Source: Nymphaea colorata
Taxonomy: Eukaryota > Streptophyta > Magnoliopsida > Nymphaeales > Nymphaeaceae
Direction: 5' to 3'
DNA: 64,000 nt
Assembly (NCBI RefSeq): GCF_008831285.2
Contig: NC_045141.1
Location: 2,048,001 to 2,112,000, forward strand
The notes under the pieces were generated by a model. It had not been told where the DNA came from. It saw only the letters and a program-made list of their open reading frames with translations, and ran no database searches. This document shows positions 51,600-62,940 of this stretch, piece after piece. The translations under genes and the position numbers were made by a program. How positions within the stretch are numbered: position 1 is the stretch's first letter; every line of letters starts with the position of its first letter.

Positions 51600-54060
51600 T
51601 GTAGATCAACGATATCTACTTCAATCGATATGACAAAATACGACACTGAAAACCTATTGTTTGACATCAAATGGAGTGAAGTCGACCTATACATTGGATG
51701 AAATCTGGAGAACTTGAAAAAAGATAGAATGATATGTGAGTATAATGTTTTGGCAGAATTAAAAGAGGATGAAGCTGCCATTGCAGTACAACATATGTCA
51801 CATGAGGTGGATCCGGTTGTGGAGAAGAAGAAGGAAGGCATGAAAGAAAAATAGGAGCAAGAGGTGACATAAACGAAGGAGATGCTGCAGAGATAGACAA
51901 TGTAGTGGAAAAGGAATTTGAGCAAAAGTATGTGGTAGACACGAAAGGACAAGCCACAAAGCCAGACAATGCAGAGAAAAAGGAACTTGAATAGAAGAAG
52001 GTCGCAGAAACGAGGGTACAAACCAGAGAGATCAACAATACAAGAGAGAAGGGATTAGAGCAGGAGAGGTAGCCAAAACGAAGGGACAGGTCGCAGAGAT
52101 GGAGAAAGGATGAGAGATTGGATTTCAACAGGAGGAGGTGGCGAAAGAGGAACGAATCTTAAAGGTGGAGAATGCAGGGGAGAAGAATAATAAGGAGGAG
52201 AATCCATTGTTAGATGAAGCAAAGCGATTAGTGTTAGATGTGCAAACTGTACTTATACGAAAAATTAGAGGTTATAGGAAGAGGAGGAAACCTGATTTCC
52301 ATGTAGAGGTGATGGAGATAGTTTAGAAGAAAAGGAGGCGATTGTGTGACGTCGATGTAAGTAATCTATGCCATTTATTCAAGTATTTGTAATTAAAGTT
52401 TTTGTACAGGATAATGTCTTTCACACTAGTATTTCTGTTGCACAAATGTGGGTGCTGCCAATGAAGTTTGGTCCGATTGGTATGAAGTTCTGTTAGACTT
52501 CCAAAAACAAAGATTAGCGAGAATGCAATTCTTAGGGCCGCTTTCTCATGGCGCAATGGCGAGAATGCAATTCTTAGGGCTGCTTTCTCATGGCGCAATG
52601 GAACTCTAATGAGGGCCCTTGTATGCCCTGCCATAGAAGTGAGATTTTCAGATAAACATATTTGTGTTTGATCGATTCGACATGACGATCACCCTAGAAG
52701 ACATTGCTAGGTTATTGCATCTGAGAACTCACGAAAAACCTGTGGTTGGGACGTCCAGGTACAACCTGATAGGGAAGAGCAGCGACCATCTAGGGTTGAT
52801 AGATTTGGACTTTAAGAAAGTTTTGGCCTTTGGATGAAGTCGATGTTATGAGTTGTTTCAAAGCTATAGAGTAAATGGCAGCATGCAAAGCATGATGCAC
52901 CTTCAAAAAAGTGGATCATGCATTCTAGTCCTTTCTTGTATATTTATTTGGCATGTGTCTATTTAGTGACTATTCAGGTTCAATAATAAGATGACAATAT
53001 GTCCATTTTTTAGAAGAAGTGGACGAGATTCACTGCTATGCAAGGAGGACAACTGTGCTATCCTATTTGTATAACTAGCTGGAACGATTTAAGGATGAGG
53101 TTGCATTCGTTGGAGAATGCTGGTGGTTGCTGCACTTATATATAATATATTCATAATGTAAATTTATATGTAAAAAGGATTATCTATCATCTTGTAATAT
53201 CTGTATCTGTGTTTTGTCTTCAGTTTTGGATGTGAGATCACATGCTTTTTATTAGATCCACTATGGACTGTCCATTTCCCAATGTTTTTTTTTTTCATTT
53301 CATGCATAGTGGAGAGGTATCAGTCCAAGAGATTATAATGATGCAAAGTCAGGTCGATCATATCAAATTTTTGATGGCTCATGTATGTATAGTAAATAGT
53401 GTTTTATACTTTGCTCAATAAGGGTGCTAGAATATTTGTGTATTGATGATTATTCCATTTTATGTGTAGGTGATGTTTAGGACATACATTAATTGCGACA
53501 CCAATGACTGGATTATTGTGAAAGCTTTTGAATTGTCGTGCAAAGGCATGTGGTTATTTTGCATGAACAAAGTAGAAATGCACCACAGAAGCAGAGTCTT
53601 GTTGCAACATATTCTTAGCCAGTTGATTTTGTAGCTCACAAGAGATTAAGGAACGAGAGTGCTTTTAAGTATGGAGTTGACTAGCAAGTGTTGCTTCAGA
53701 AAGAGCTCAGTAACTGCTGTCATGGTGGTGAAATTGCAGTTGTTTACAACGGTGAGGGTTTTGCACTAGGGTATTGTGTGCAGTATTGGGATGTAGTTCA
53801 TTATCGAGTACCTAAAATTTGTTTAGATGTAACCTAACTTGGATCACCATCTGCAACAACAACATCATCATCATCTCGGCCAGAGATGCTGCTCAGAAGG
53901 AGATCCATAGTAAACGACACCAAAATCATACGGGTAGAGAGATTAGAAACAAAAGATGGCAAAACCATGTGGAGACTACAACCCAACATCCTAACCACCC
54001 AATGGAAGAGAGATAGGTCACAACAATAAACTCCCTGATCGATCATATTGCCGATTTGAC
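51600..54060 (+). pseudogene. Plant-mobile-domain-like (PMD) pseudogene
   Basis: Near 52,660 the plus strand reads VFDRFDMTITLEDIARLLHL, close to the core of plant mobile domain proteins. Upstream (51,690-52,330) is a Glu/Lys-rich stretch with repeated KRNL/EKKE-like peptides. Downstream pieces include NCDTNDWIIVKAFELSCKG (about 53,490). Stops at many places and a 42-bp internal duplication (52,517-52,600) show decay. PMD genes are known passengers of Mutator-like and other plant transposons; the assignment here rests mainly on the one core motif. Confidence 0.5.
52517..52600 (+). repeat. 42-bp tandem duplication
   Basis: A unit starting GCGAGAATGCAATTCTTAGG is repeated twice head to tail with one base change. 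It keeps the frame of the PMD-like reading. Confidence 0.95.
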
Positions 54061-54229
54061 TCGAGAAATTTTTGAGTCGAAGAAGTTCCTGCTATGGCAT
54101 GATTAAGAATAATCTTATTTTTTGAATCATATGTTTTTGATTGACTACAAACAATATTCTTTTTTTTTTCATAAGAATGTTTGATAAGAAGTTAATATTA
54201 ATTCATTCTCTCATAAATGCATTGTTATT

Positions 54230-55260
54230 TTATTATCACAATATGCTTTGTTCGACTGTTTACTGCCTCCTATTAAATGCCTTTTTATCCATACAGTGTC
54301 ATTGTTGCATTTATTTTTTTCGAGTGATTATCATGTGCTTGTAAACATAATTTTACTTGAGTGTGTCGTAAAACAAATTCTGTAGTTGCGTTATCACACG
54401 ATTTTTTGTTTGACCACCTATTGCTTCCATGTAAACATGTTGTTATCATAAAACCAGTACATACAATGTCATCGCATTGGTCTGAGCGCTTATTGTGTCT
54501 TTGTAAACACAATTTTATTTGAGTAAAATGAATTATGCAGTTGCATTATCGCAATCTGTTTTGTCCTCCTAGTTATCGCATCTTAGTAAACACTTTTTTA
54601 TCGTAAAACTAGTCCATATGGTGTCATTATCGCATTAAATTTTTTGAGTGCTTATTGCGTCTTTTTAAACACAATTTTATTTGAGTGTATCATAAAACGA
54701 GTTCTGTAGTTGAGTTATCATAATTTCTTTTCTTTGACTGCTTATCGCCTTTTAGTAAACTCTTTTTATCATAAAACATGTCCATATAATGTCGTTATCG
54801 CAATAAATTTTTTTGAGTACTTATCACGTCCTTGTAAACATGATTTTATTTATCGTAAACCGAGTCTTGCAATTGAAATATTATTATTATTATTTTTTTT
54901 GATTACCTATCGCCTCATTGTAAACGTGTTGTTATCATTGAAGCAGTCCACACAATGTCACTGTCACATTAAATTTGTCCTAGTGCTTACCGTGTCATTG
55001 TAAACAAGATTTTATTTGAGTGCACAGTAAAACAAATCCTGTAGTTGCGTTAGCACAATCTGTTTTGTCTAACTGCTTATCATCTCTTAATAAATTCATG
55101 TTTAACTTAAAACCAGTCTATTAGTGTCATTGTCATGTTTAATTTTTCTGAGCACTTATCGCATCCTTGTAAACACAGTTTTATTTGAGTGTATCGTAAA
55201 ACAAGTCCGTGCAATAGCGTTGTCACATTATGTTTTGTTTGAGTGTTTATCGCATTTTAC
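54230..55260. repeat. ~165-bp tandem array, about six copies
   Basis: The anchor word GTAAACACAATTTTATTTGA recurs with small changes at 54,341, 54,503, 54,664, 54,834, 55,000 and 55,169, a spacing of 161-170 bp. Other shared words are AAACCAGTCCATA, TGTCATTATCGCATTAAATT and TGCTTATCGC. Confidence 0.9.
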
Positions 55261-55499
55261 ATTGTTCATGTCAATGGTTTCTGTTTTCTTCTTCTTTGCC
55301 TCGTTTGGCCTTCTTAGTGCGGCTTGTGATGTAATGCACTCCACTAAGTCGTCACATAGCTGTTTTTTGAGATGTGGCATACTATCATTGTATTATAAAT
55401 TGTTTTAACATATTTGATGACAAAAACACTACCATCATAGCAATTGTTTTGGCGGCGAGCTTCCTTTCTATGAAAAACATGCGACTAAATCATGTAGAT

Positions 55500-56105
55500 T
55501 CCACATTGACTCTATAAGAATTCTTTCATGAACTACAAACCATGCAGTACTGGTCCTTGCATTTGCATTGAATTGTAGTACAAACAAGCTTTGTTCTGCA
55601 TGTCGAGAACGTATAATACCCAATGATGACACTCTTCCCCCAAGGTTGGAAGCAGAACCACTCCAAATGAATTCAACAAAGGGTCATTTAGCATATTTTT
55701 GGCATGCATAAACCCACAAGGACTTTTGGTGAATTGTACTCTATACAACATGATAGAAGTACATAAAGAATGTCGTAGGTCAAGCAAGCTATAAATGTAT
55801 TTCAAAAACACTAAACTACGATAACGACAGGACTGAGAAACCAACACTTTTCATTCACAAGCCTTCGTTGAATTAACTCCATTGCATCTTGCAAAACCTG
55901 TGAGGAGAAGACAAACTATTAAATGATCCACTTACCATATTCCATTATAGTAGCATTAATGAGACAGTACTTATGATATTATTAATCTTTTCCTTTGGGT
56001 TGAGCTCATGAACAAGCCTACTTAAATCATCACTAAACAAAGTATGTTTCTCTTTCTTCATTGCCATCAGCTTCTGAAACGGGATATTACCCACTACCTC
56101 TCATG
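55500..56105 (-). pseudogene. Ulp1/C48 protease remnant, N-terminal and middle part
   Basis: The minus strand reads FSDDLSRLVHELNPKEKINN, then LQDAMELIQRRLVNEKCWFL, then GVVLLPTLGEECHHWVLYVL followed by DMQNKACLYYNSM. HHWVLYVL is the catalytic His region of Ulp1-type SUMO proteases. The usual catalytic Asp of Y-D-S is Asn here (YYNS), so it would be inactive even if joined. Stops interrupt the frame. The part with the catalytic Cys is missing on this strand. Confidence 0.7.
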
Positions 56106-56644
56106 TATTTATGAATGTAGTCCAAATTGTTCTTGCCATGCAACATTTAATGTATCTGCATGCGACAATACATATCGCAGTGGTACATTTCCATTTTTTG
56201 TACTGTTGATGAACACGCGATAGTGCATGGAATGTTGCTCGGACATTGTGTGTGGTGCATTATCGACTGTGTTCATTTAATGCAGTTGCAACAATTGATG
56301 ACTTCAATAAATGCAGTCAAATAAGTGTTAGAAACAATAGGCGATAGTACATATCACATGTTGTTCTCTCTCAGATAACCAATTGGTATAGCTGAATCTT
56401 GTGAGATAAGCAACTGATACAACCGATTGGGTGTCAAAGACAATACACAATAGTACATGTCGTTTGTTGTTCCTTCTCAGCTAACCAACTGGTATAGCTG
56501 AATGCCCATGACTGCCCATGCCAGCCCATCGAAAATCCTATTATAATGTCTCAACATCACATTGTTTTGACTAAATTATAAGCAGCGCCCACACCAAATT
56601 TGTGTCACCAAGGCAAGTGCCCCACAATTAAAAAATCCTAACTC

Positions 56645-57225
56645 TGCTACTAGTATTATTGTTGCTCAAATGTGAACATAAAGTTGGTATGAATATACAC
56701 ATCAATTAGGTTGTCATTTATCGAGACATATCAATAACATTATCTAAGATCTAATATGAACATATAATTGTCAATGATCAAAGTGTGACATCAGTACTGT
56801 TATCTCTAGTCGATTATGCACATATTGAAACCATATGTGTATATTATGCATGAGAAGTATTATAGCTGCTCAAACGTGAACATAAGGTTGATATGGATAT
56901 ACACATCAATTAGGTTGTCATTTATTGAGACGTATCAATAACATTATCTAAGATCTAATGTAAACATATGGTTGTAAATGATCGAAGTGTGACATAAGCA
57001 CTGTTATCTCTAATCTAATGTACATATAGTTGTCAATGATCGAAGTGTGACATAAGCACCATATTCTCTGATATAATCGAGGTGTAATATAAGCATTGTT
57101 ATCTCTGATCTAATGTGCATTTGGTTGTCAATGATTGAAGTGTGACATGAACACCATTATCTCTGATCTAATGTGCATATGGCTGTCAAAGAATGAAGTG
57201 AGACATAAGCACCGGTATCTAGATA
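56645..57225. repeat. ~217-bp duplication plus ~63-bp minisatellite
   Basis: A block with CACATCAATTAGGTTGTCAT and AACATTATCTAAGATCTAAT occurs at about 56,660 and again about 217 bp later. It runs into five to six ~63-bp units with ATCTCTGATCTAATGTGCAT, TTGTCAATGATCGAAGTGTG and ACATAAGCACC. Confidence 0.85.
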
Positions 57226-57589
57226 TATCATACATAAGATAGTGTTGTTGTTTTATATATATACTAAAACTAAGATAAATGTTATTATTCATGTACGTCC
57301 TTGACATCTATTTGTGCACGTTAAAGCTGAAATAATGTTGTTTTTATGCATATATAATTGGCGGCCTTTATATTCATGACAACTATATGAACACATTGTA
57401 TAGAGCTAATGCTGCTAATACTTAAATGAGGTGGTTAAACGAGAGCATGAAAATTTACAAATTTTTTGAAAATAAATGGACATCATTTTCCCAAAACAAG
57501 TGGAATCCCAAGGAACATGCAATCTGACATATAATACAGGCATGATGATATTTTCGACACTGTTTCTCATAACAAAGTAGGCGATTTCA

Positions 57590-58407
57590 AATAGATTAGG
57601 GTAAAAAGGAAGATTGACTCATGTAAGAAAGAAATAGAGACTCCATGGTGAGGAAGAATAAGACTATTGATGCCACAAATTTACTCGGCTTTGCAAGAAT
57701 GAAGATGCATTCAACCAGAATACCAGCCAGCAAATCCAACAAACTAGCCAGCAAATCTAGCAAGTGATGATGCAATTCTAGAAAACATTTGACTAGAAAA
57801 CCAGACGGTGAGTCCAACAAAGCAGCCAATGAGTCTAGAAAACAGTCGCCGAGTCCAAGACACGTTCAAGGGAACTTAGGGACAATCTACTCTCTACTTG
57901 CATTAAAGACTTCCTCCATTGGAAGCAAGTAACCAATATTTTGTTGATCTTTTAAAATGTAGGCATCAAAACTAGGCCTTGGATGGTATCCTATAAGAGC
58001 AGATTTTATGGTACGTATCCTTCATCTTGTAATATTTCATTACGTAACCTTGACGTTGGAAAAAGTATTGATCACATGACAGATGTTTAACCGCATGCAG
58101 CATCATTTTTATTGACAAACAATACTGTGGCTTTGATGACAAATGTTATAGAAAATCTTTTGAAAATTAAGAAATAGGCCATTGCCTCAGACATGCCTTC
58201 GACATCAAAACGTTGGGTGACTACAAACTTTTACCTGTAAAATGTCCACAACGAAGAAACTACTGTGCTTGCGGTGTGTTTGTGATGAAATACATGCAGG
58301 AGATAATGTCCAGAAAGAAGCCTAGCTTCACCCAAGTTGATGTTATCAATATTATTAAAAGACCTTTTGAAAACTTGCTTCAAATAAGTAGACGTGCTGA
58401 AATATGA
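57590..58407 (+). pseudogene. Ulp1/C48 protease remnant, C-terminal part
   Basis: From 58,213 the plus strand is open and reads VKCPQRRNYCACGVFVMKYM then QEIM, ending at a stop at 58,408. CGVF with a Gln/Asn-containing stretch ahead is the catalytic Cys region (Cys codon 58,270-58,272). Upstream pieces (57,690-57,850) read as Gln/Ser-rich AND degenerate. It supplies the part missing from the minus-strand fragment at 55,500-56,105. Confidence 0.65.
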
Positions 58408-58429
58408 ATAATGTCTTCTTTGTAACCAT

Positions 58430-59290
58430 TTCTGTTAATTTTCGCATCCTTGTACCATTTCTTTTAATTACACATTTGTAAATGCAATTATCTCATTCTC
58501 TCATTTAATTATCACATTAGTTCATTGTTGTTTAATTAACACATTAATTCATCTAACACATTAATTCCTGCCCTTCCCGTCGTCATCTCATTATTTTATT
58601 AAGTTAATTTATCGCATTGTTTTCTCATTCTCTCGTATCCATTGTGGCCCATCCTATCTTTATCGCGTTCTCTTGTTATAGCAGAATTGTTATTATCTCA
58701 TTAATTTTGTGACGTTAATTTATCATATTTTTGGGTGTCCATTTACTTATCACCTTCCATTGTTTTCTCATTCGCTCATCATTGTGTGCATTGTTGTATC
58801 CATTCTGGCCCTTCCTGTCGTTTTCATATTAATTCGTCTACATTTACTTATTGTTTTCTTCGTAGACACATAGTTATGTTATTCTCTCATATCCATTTTG
58901 CCTCTTCATGTCGTTATCATGTTCTCTCGTTATGGTAGACTCGTTGTTATTTCATTACTTTATTACGTTAATTTATCACATTTTTGGGTGTCTATTTACT
59001 TATCACCTTCCTTTGTTATCTTATTCGCTCGTCACCTTGTGCATTGTCGTATCTGTTACAGTCATTCCTATCATTATCACATTAATTTGTCTCTGTTTAC
59101 TTATCATCTTCTTGTTATCTCATTCTCTTATATCATTCTGGCCCTTCCTGTCGTTATCTCATTCTCTCATTATGGGAGATTCGTTGTTATCTCATTTGCT
59201 CTTGGCACCGTGTGCCTTGTTGTATCCAATCCTACCCTTAGCATATAACCACGTTTACATGTAGTTATCGCATTATTTCATCTCTGCCTC
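58430..59290. repeat. ~250-bp degenerate tandem repeats rich in TTATC/TCTCATT
   Basis: TTTTTGGGTGTCCATTTACT with CTTATCACCTTCC occurs at about 58,725 and 58,978. CTCGTTGTTATTTCATTACT-type words recur at 58,940 and 59,170, and GGCCCTTCCTGTCGTTATC-type words at 58,807 and 59,139. A diverged copy lies on the other side of the transposase at about 61,975-62,115. Confidence 0.8.
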
Positions 59291-59596
59291 AATGGCTATT
59301 ACAAAATCATTTATTTGTATAATACATTACGAAAGTTGGCTGCTACTGGGAAGGACAAACTGAATCCATGTGATACTGTAACATTAAACAAAATCAATTA
59401 TCAAAATGTACTTAAAGTTCAAACATGCAAAATATGTATAATAAAAAAGTTAATTCCATTAGACCACCGCGTTCATATGCATCTTGCATATATGTGGACG
59501 ACATGCATGTCTCAATTGCATTGTTTGTATATGAAACATAATAGACTTTTGGAGAATGATTTTGTTTTTTTGATTTTTCTAGTCCTGCCTCTTTCT

Positions 59597-61640
59597 CTAG
59601 GGCACTTTTGACTTACGCAAACTCTTATATGACTTCCTCTTGAAATTAGAGACTGGTAGACTACTGCCCTCGTAGTTTACAAACTTCATCTTGGCATTAT
59701 CAAACGCTATATTAGCACAACCATGGCTTTTCTTTGTCTCTAGGGGGTCTGTGGTGACGGGGCATATTGCTTCATGCTGGATTTTCATTGTTGTCTTGCT
59801 GTCACAACATAGATTCAAAAGGTTCTTTATAACTATGTTTGTCAACTACATCATATATTCAAAAGCTTGGTCGTTTCTTGCTGCCATATCTGCAACAGAT
59901 GTCAATACCCTGTACAAATGCTGGTAGTGGAATAGGCTGCGAGATTTATGGCCATCATAGGAAGAAATTTAGGGAGAAATCTTCATTAACTCATCTTTAA
60001 ATTTTTGATCCATCTACCTTGGATGTATTTCTCTGGCAGTTATCGATTGTTCTCTCGATCGAGATTCTTTAGAGCATGACAACATAAAATATTTTTAAAT
60101 TCAAATTTCTTACAAGAACATTCGTCATCATATGTTTCTATGTCATAGGTCACAAACACATCATTGATCTTAGTCAACTTTCTCTCTCTTTTTATCACAA
60201 GATATATGTGCCAAGTTGATTTTTTGTGCATCTAATTCTATGTCACAATTAGTCGCTTGAATGATCTCTTCCTTGAACCATTCAAATGCAGTTGGTGTAT
60301 AACAAATGCTTTGACATTTTCTTCAAGCTCACAATCCTTAAGACTATCCAAAAATCTGTTGTAGTGTTCCATGAATCGAGATATTTGTAAGCAAAAGAAC
60401 AATCTCCTTTTCAATACAGCGTGCATGCTCTCTAATCTCTGTGTGCTTATCATGCATATACAAAAGTATTGTCTTCCATATGCCAATGCCTACTTTTCTT
60501 CGTCCTTGTACAATTTTTGAAGCCATGTATTTTCTTGTAGGTTATATGTTTTAATCATTTGTGTCCACATATATTAGAATGAGTCACCATCTTCGCACTT
60601 AAGGACACAATTTGTCAAAGTCTCCTTAAAGCCAGCTTTCTCATTCATTACATGCCGTATTTTCTTTGATGGATTTTGGAATATATGCCACAAACACAAA
60701 TGATGATGTGCTTCTAGCCATATGAGGGATACTGCAGCTACTATTGTACTGTCACCATCCATCAATATAACTTTGAGGTGTTTCCCGTTCATGGGCTTGA
60801 TGAATACCTTGAACAAGCACTCAAATGTCTTAGTAATTTGATGACAGCAGAATGCACTGCCGAAAATGCCACCCCACAAACTGTGGAAAGGGCCACCTGT
60901 GGGTTTTGACCTTCACAGTTGTGTAAAAAATAAGCACATCACTGAAGCATCCATAATTTAACCTAGACATTGAATCTGCCCAAAAGACATTTGTAGCATA
61001 ATTATCATCGTCCATCTGAATGGTGCTGTATTATGTCTTAACTTAATCTTTTCTGTCGACTAGTGTCATAATTTCTCTTCCTTTCATCGATTCTGTTCCC
61101 TTTCTCCTCAAGTGGTTTCTATTATCCATACATGTAAACAGAACATTCTCATGACCACCTTCTACTTTAACAAACAGGTCATATGCCTTCCTTAGCGGTA
61201 TACTTGCACCATTCACTAACTCACTTATTTCAGCATGCGAAAATGACAATTTGCGTGACTTCAACATGCAGCTCAATGCGAGAAGGTGCCAATGGATGGT
61301 TGTATTCAATCGTAAATGCGCGAATACAATATTTTCCGTTCGGATGCCTTGAAGCTCCAAATCTGACAGGATAACCACACCTTGTATTGATCATGTGCTT
61401 GGTTACACCTAACCTCTTCTATCCTTGCTTCAAACAAACATATGACCTTTGCACAACCATGCCTTGTGTGTTTCTCTCCATCCTACCCTTCTTACATTGA
61501 AACTGTGGTGAAAAACATAACAATGACAGAAACTGTATGTTGTGTCATTCGTATTGAACCCCATTCCTATAGCAGAAGCATGTTCTTGAGGATCCTCCAT
61601 CTCGAACTTCATTCCTACAATAGGAAAATCCAATCCTATA
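59597..61640 (-). pseudogene. FAR1-type MULE transposase, decayed
   Basis: Domains in order on the minus strand: FAR1 DNA-binding region TRCGYPVRFGASRHPNGKYC then YNHPLAP (about 61,284-61,386); helical part with DLFVKVEGGHENVLF (about 61,150); MULE catalytic region NVFWADSMSRLNYGCFSDV (about 60,960) with GKHLKVILMDGDSTIVAAV and AHHHLCLWHIFQN (60,650-60,800); ALAYGRQYFC..STQRLESMHAVLK (about 60,410-60,490); SWIM finger CSCKKFEFKNILCCH (about 60,073-60,120); C-terminal tail with DPLETKKSHGC, stop at 59,597. At least four frameshifts or stops separate the blocks. It resembles FHY3/FAR1 proteins, but its place inside a flanked element argues for a transposase rather than a domesticated gene. Confidence 0.85.
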
Positions 61641-61929
61641 GTAGGTCCATCTTCTTCGGTATCTTCCAAACTCCATTCCTATAGAAATAGCATGCTCTTT
61701 GGGATACTTCATTTCCTCGCAGAGGGACTTAGTCTCTTGTTTGTTGTCATATGATGATGTAGATATTTTATGCATTGTGCCATCTACACTGCATAAAGTC
61801 CATCGATCAAATAACATTTTAACATTATCTCAAGAATTATTTGTTTCACACATAAATACCTTCCATCAAATAATATTCAACATTATCTCACCATAAAATG
61901 TGTCGATCGGACCTTATCTCACGCTATTT

Positions 61930-62350
61930 AGTTGACTCTATCTGTTGTAGAAACATTGTCATCTCTTTCTCTTGTTAACATTCCTGGCCTTCGAGGTAGA
62001 CTTGTTGTTATCTCATTACTTTATAACCATTCCTTTCATTACATGATCATATTATTTCATCTCCATTTACTTATCACTTACTTTGTACACTGTGTCTTTT
62101 CTCATTCTATCGATCAATAATGAGAGGAATGATTATGAAATAATGAGATAAACTCAGATGCATAAACTTATCCTCTGAAGTCATTATCTCACGCATCGTT
62201 ATGCTATGATTTTGTTATCTCAAGCAAACTATCTCATACCCATTGCATCATAACATTATCTACCATATGAACTGAGATGCACTCGTTATTTCATTTGCAA
62301 CATTATCTATCACATGAACTGGGATGTACTCACTACCTATTGCGTTGACA
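61930..62350. repeat. Right-hand repeats of the Mutator-like element
   Basis: AGACTTGTTGTTATCTCATT, CTCCATTTACTTATCAC and repeated ACATTATCTA and CATGAACTG-GATG words resemble the 58,430-59,290 array and point to the same repeat family. Confidence 0.6.
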
Positions 62351-62930
62351 TTTTTTTTTTCTTTTTAAGCTCTTCCACCACCTTTGCCTTCAGTTCCTCA
62401 GGAGTGCTCATTTGATTTCTTTAAATGTCCAACCGTAAAAAAAAGGCCCTGTAGAAGCCATTGCCTTTGTCATTTAACATCAATGAATAAAAAACCATAG
62501 TGACATCATTCTGTACTCACCCCTTTCCTTCTATTGCCATTCCCGCCATTTCTACTTCAATGCGAAGGTTTCTTCACCAGCAACCTTTGCTTTCCTTCCT
62601 TCCTTCAGCAAAAACCTCTCTCTTGTTTTTTTCTTCCTGATCGTCTTCCTTTTTTGGGTGAAATAATGCATGCGGCGTGAAGGAACTCATGTTAAGTACG
62701 TATATGTTATGTCTGTGCAATGCAAAGGCATTGAGGTAAATATGCTCAAAGGTCATTACTAAAACTTTACATATAGGTAGTATGGACCACCTTATAAGCA
62801 CATTCAATTAAATATGGACATATACCTTTTCATTTACTAAGGTCAATACTAAAACTTGACATACACATAATAGGGTCCACCTCCAGTGTAAGCTTGTTGT
62901 GTGCATTGGGGTGGCACACATAACTCGGCC

Positions 62931-62940
62931 CTAGTTATGT
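62931..62940 (+). repeat. 10-bp target-site duplication, right copy
   Basis: CTAGTTATGT, identical to 50,521-50,530; followed by CAACTTG, which continues the palindrome arm. Confidence 0.9.

Larger units (their letters stand above)
50531..62930 (-). mobile_element. 12.4-kb Mutator-like element with FAR1-type transposase, PMD and Ulp1 remnants
   Basis: Flanked by a perfect 10-bp direct repeat CTAGTTATGT (50,521-50,530 and 62,931-62,940), in the size range typical of Mutator-like elements. The homologous left arm carries the uninterrupted site (CTAGTTACGTCAACTT, reverse strand), so both edges are exact. The ends (TAGAAATTGACGCC and AACTCGGCC) do not form an obvious terminal inverted repeat, which fits non-TIR MULEs. 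Cargo: transposase (minus), a plant-mobile-domain-like pseudogene (plus), Ulp1 fragments on both strands and three tandem-repeat blocks. All frames are broken, so it is not autonomous. Confidence 0.85.

Noticed and set aside
54230-55260. A CRISPR-like array
   Set aside because: Whole ~165-bp units repeat with substitutions and there are no short identical repeats with unique spacers; the genome is eukaryotic.
58735-59264. Hydrophobic open frames resembling membrane proteins
   Set aside because: They translate T-rich tandem repeats (TTATC/TCTCATT words); repeats of the DNA, not protein design, explain the hydrophobicity.
59597-61640. A domesticated FHY3/FAR1 transcription factor gene
   Set aside because: The domains fit, but the frame is broken repeatedly and the region sits within a unit bounded by a target duplication; a decayed transposase explains it better.
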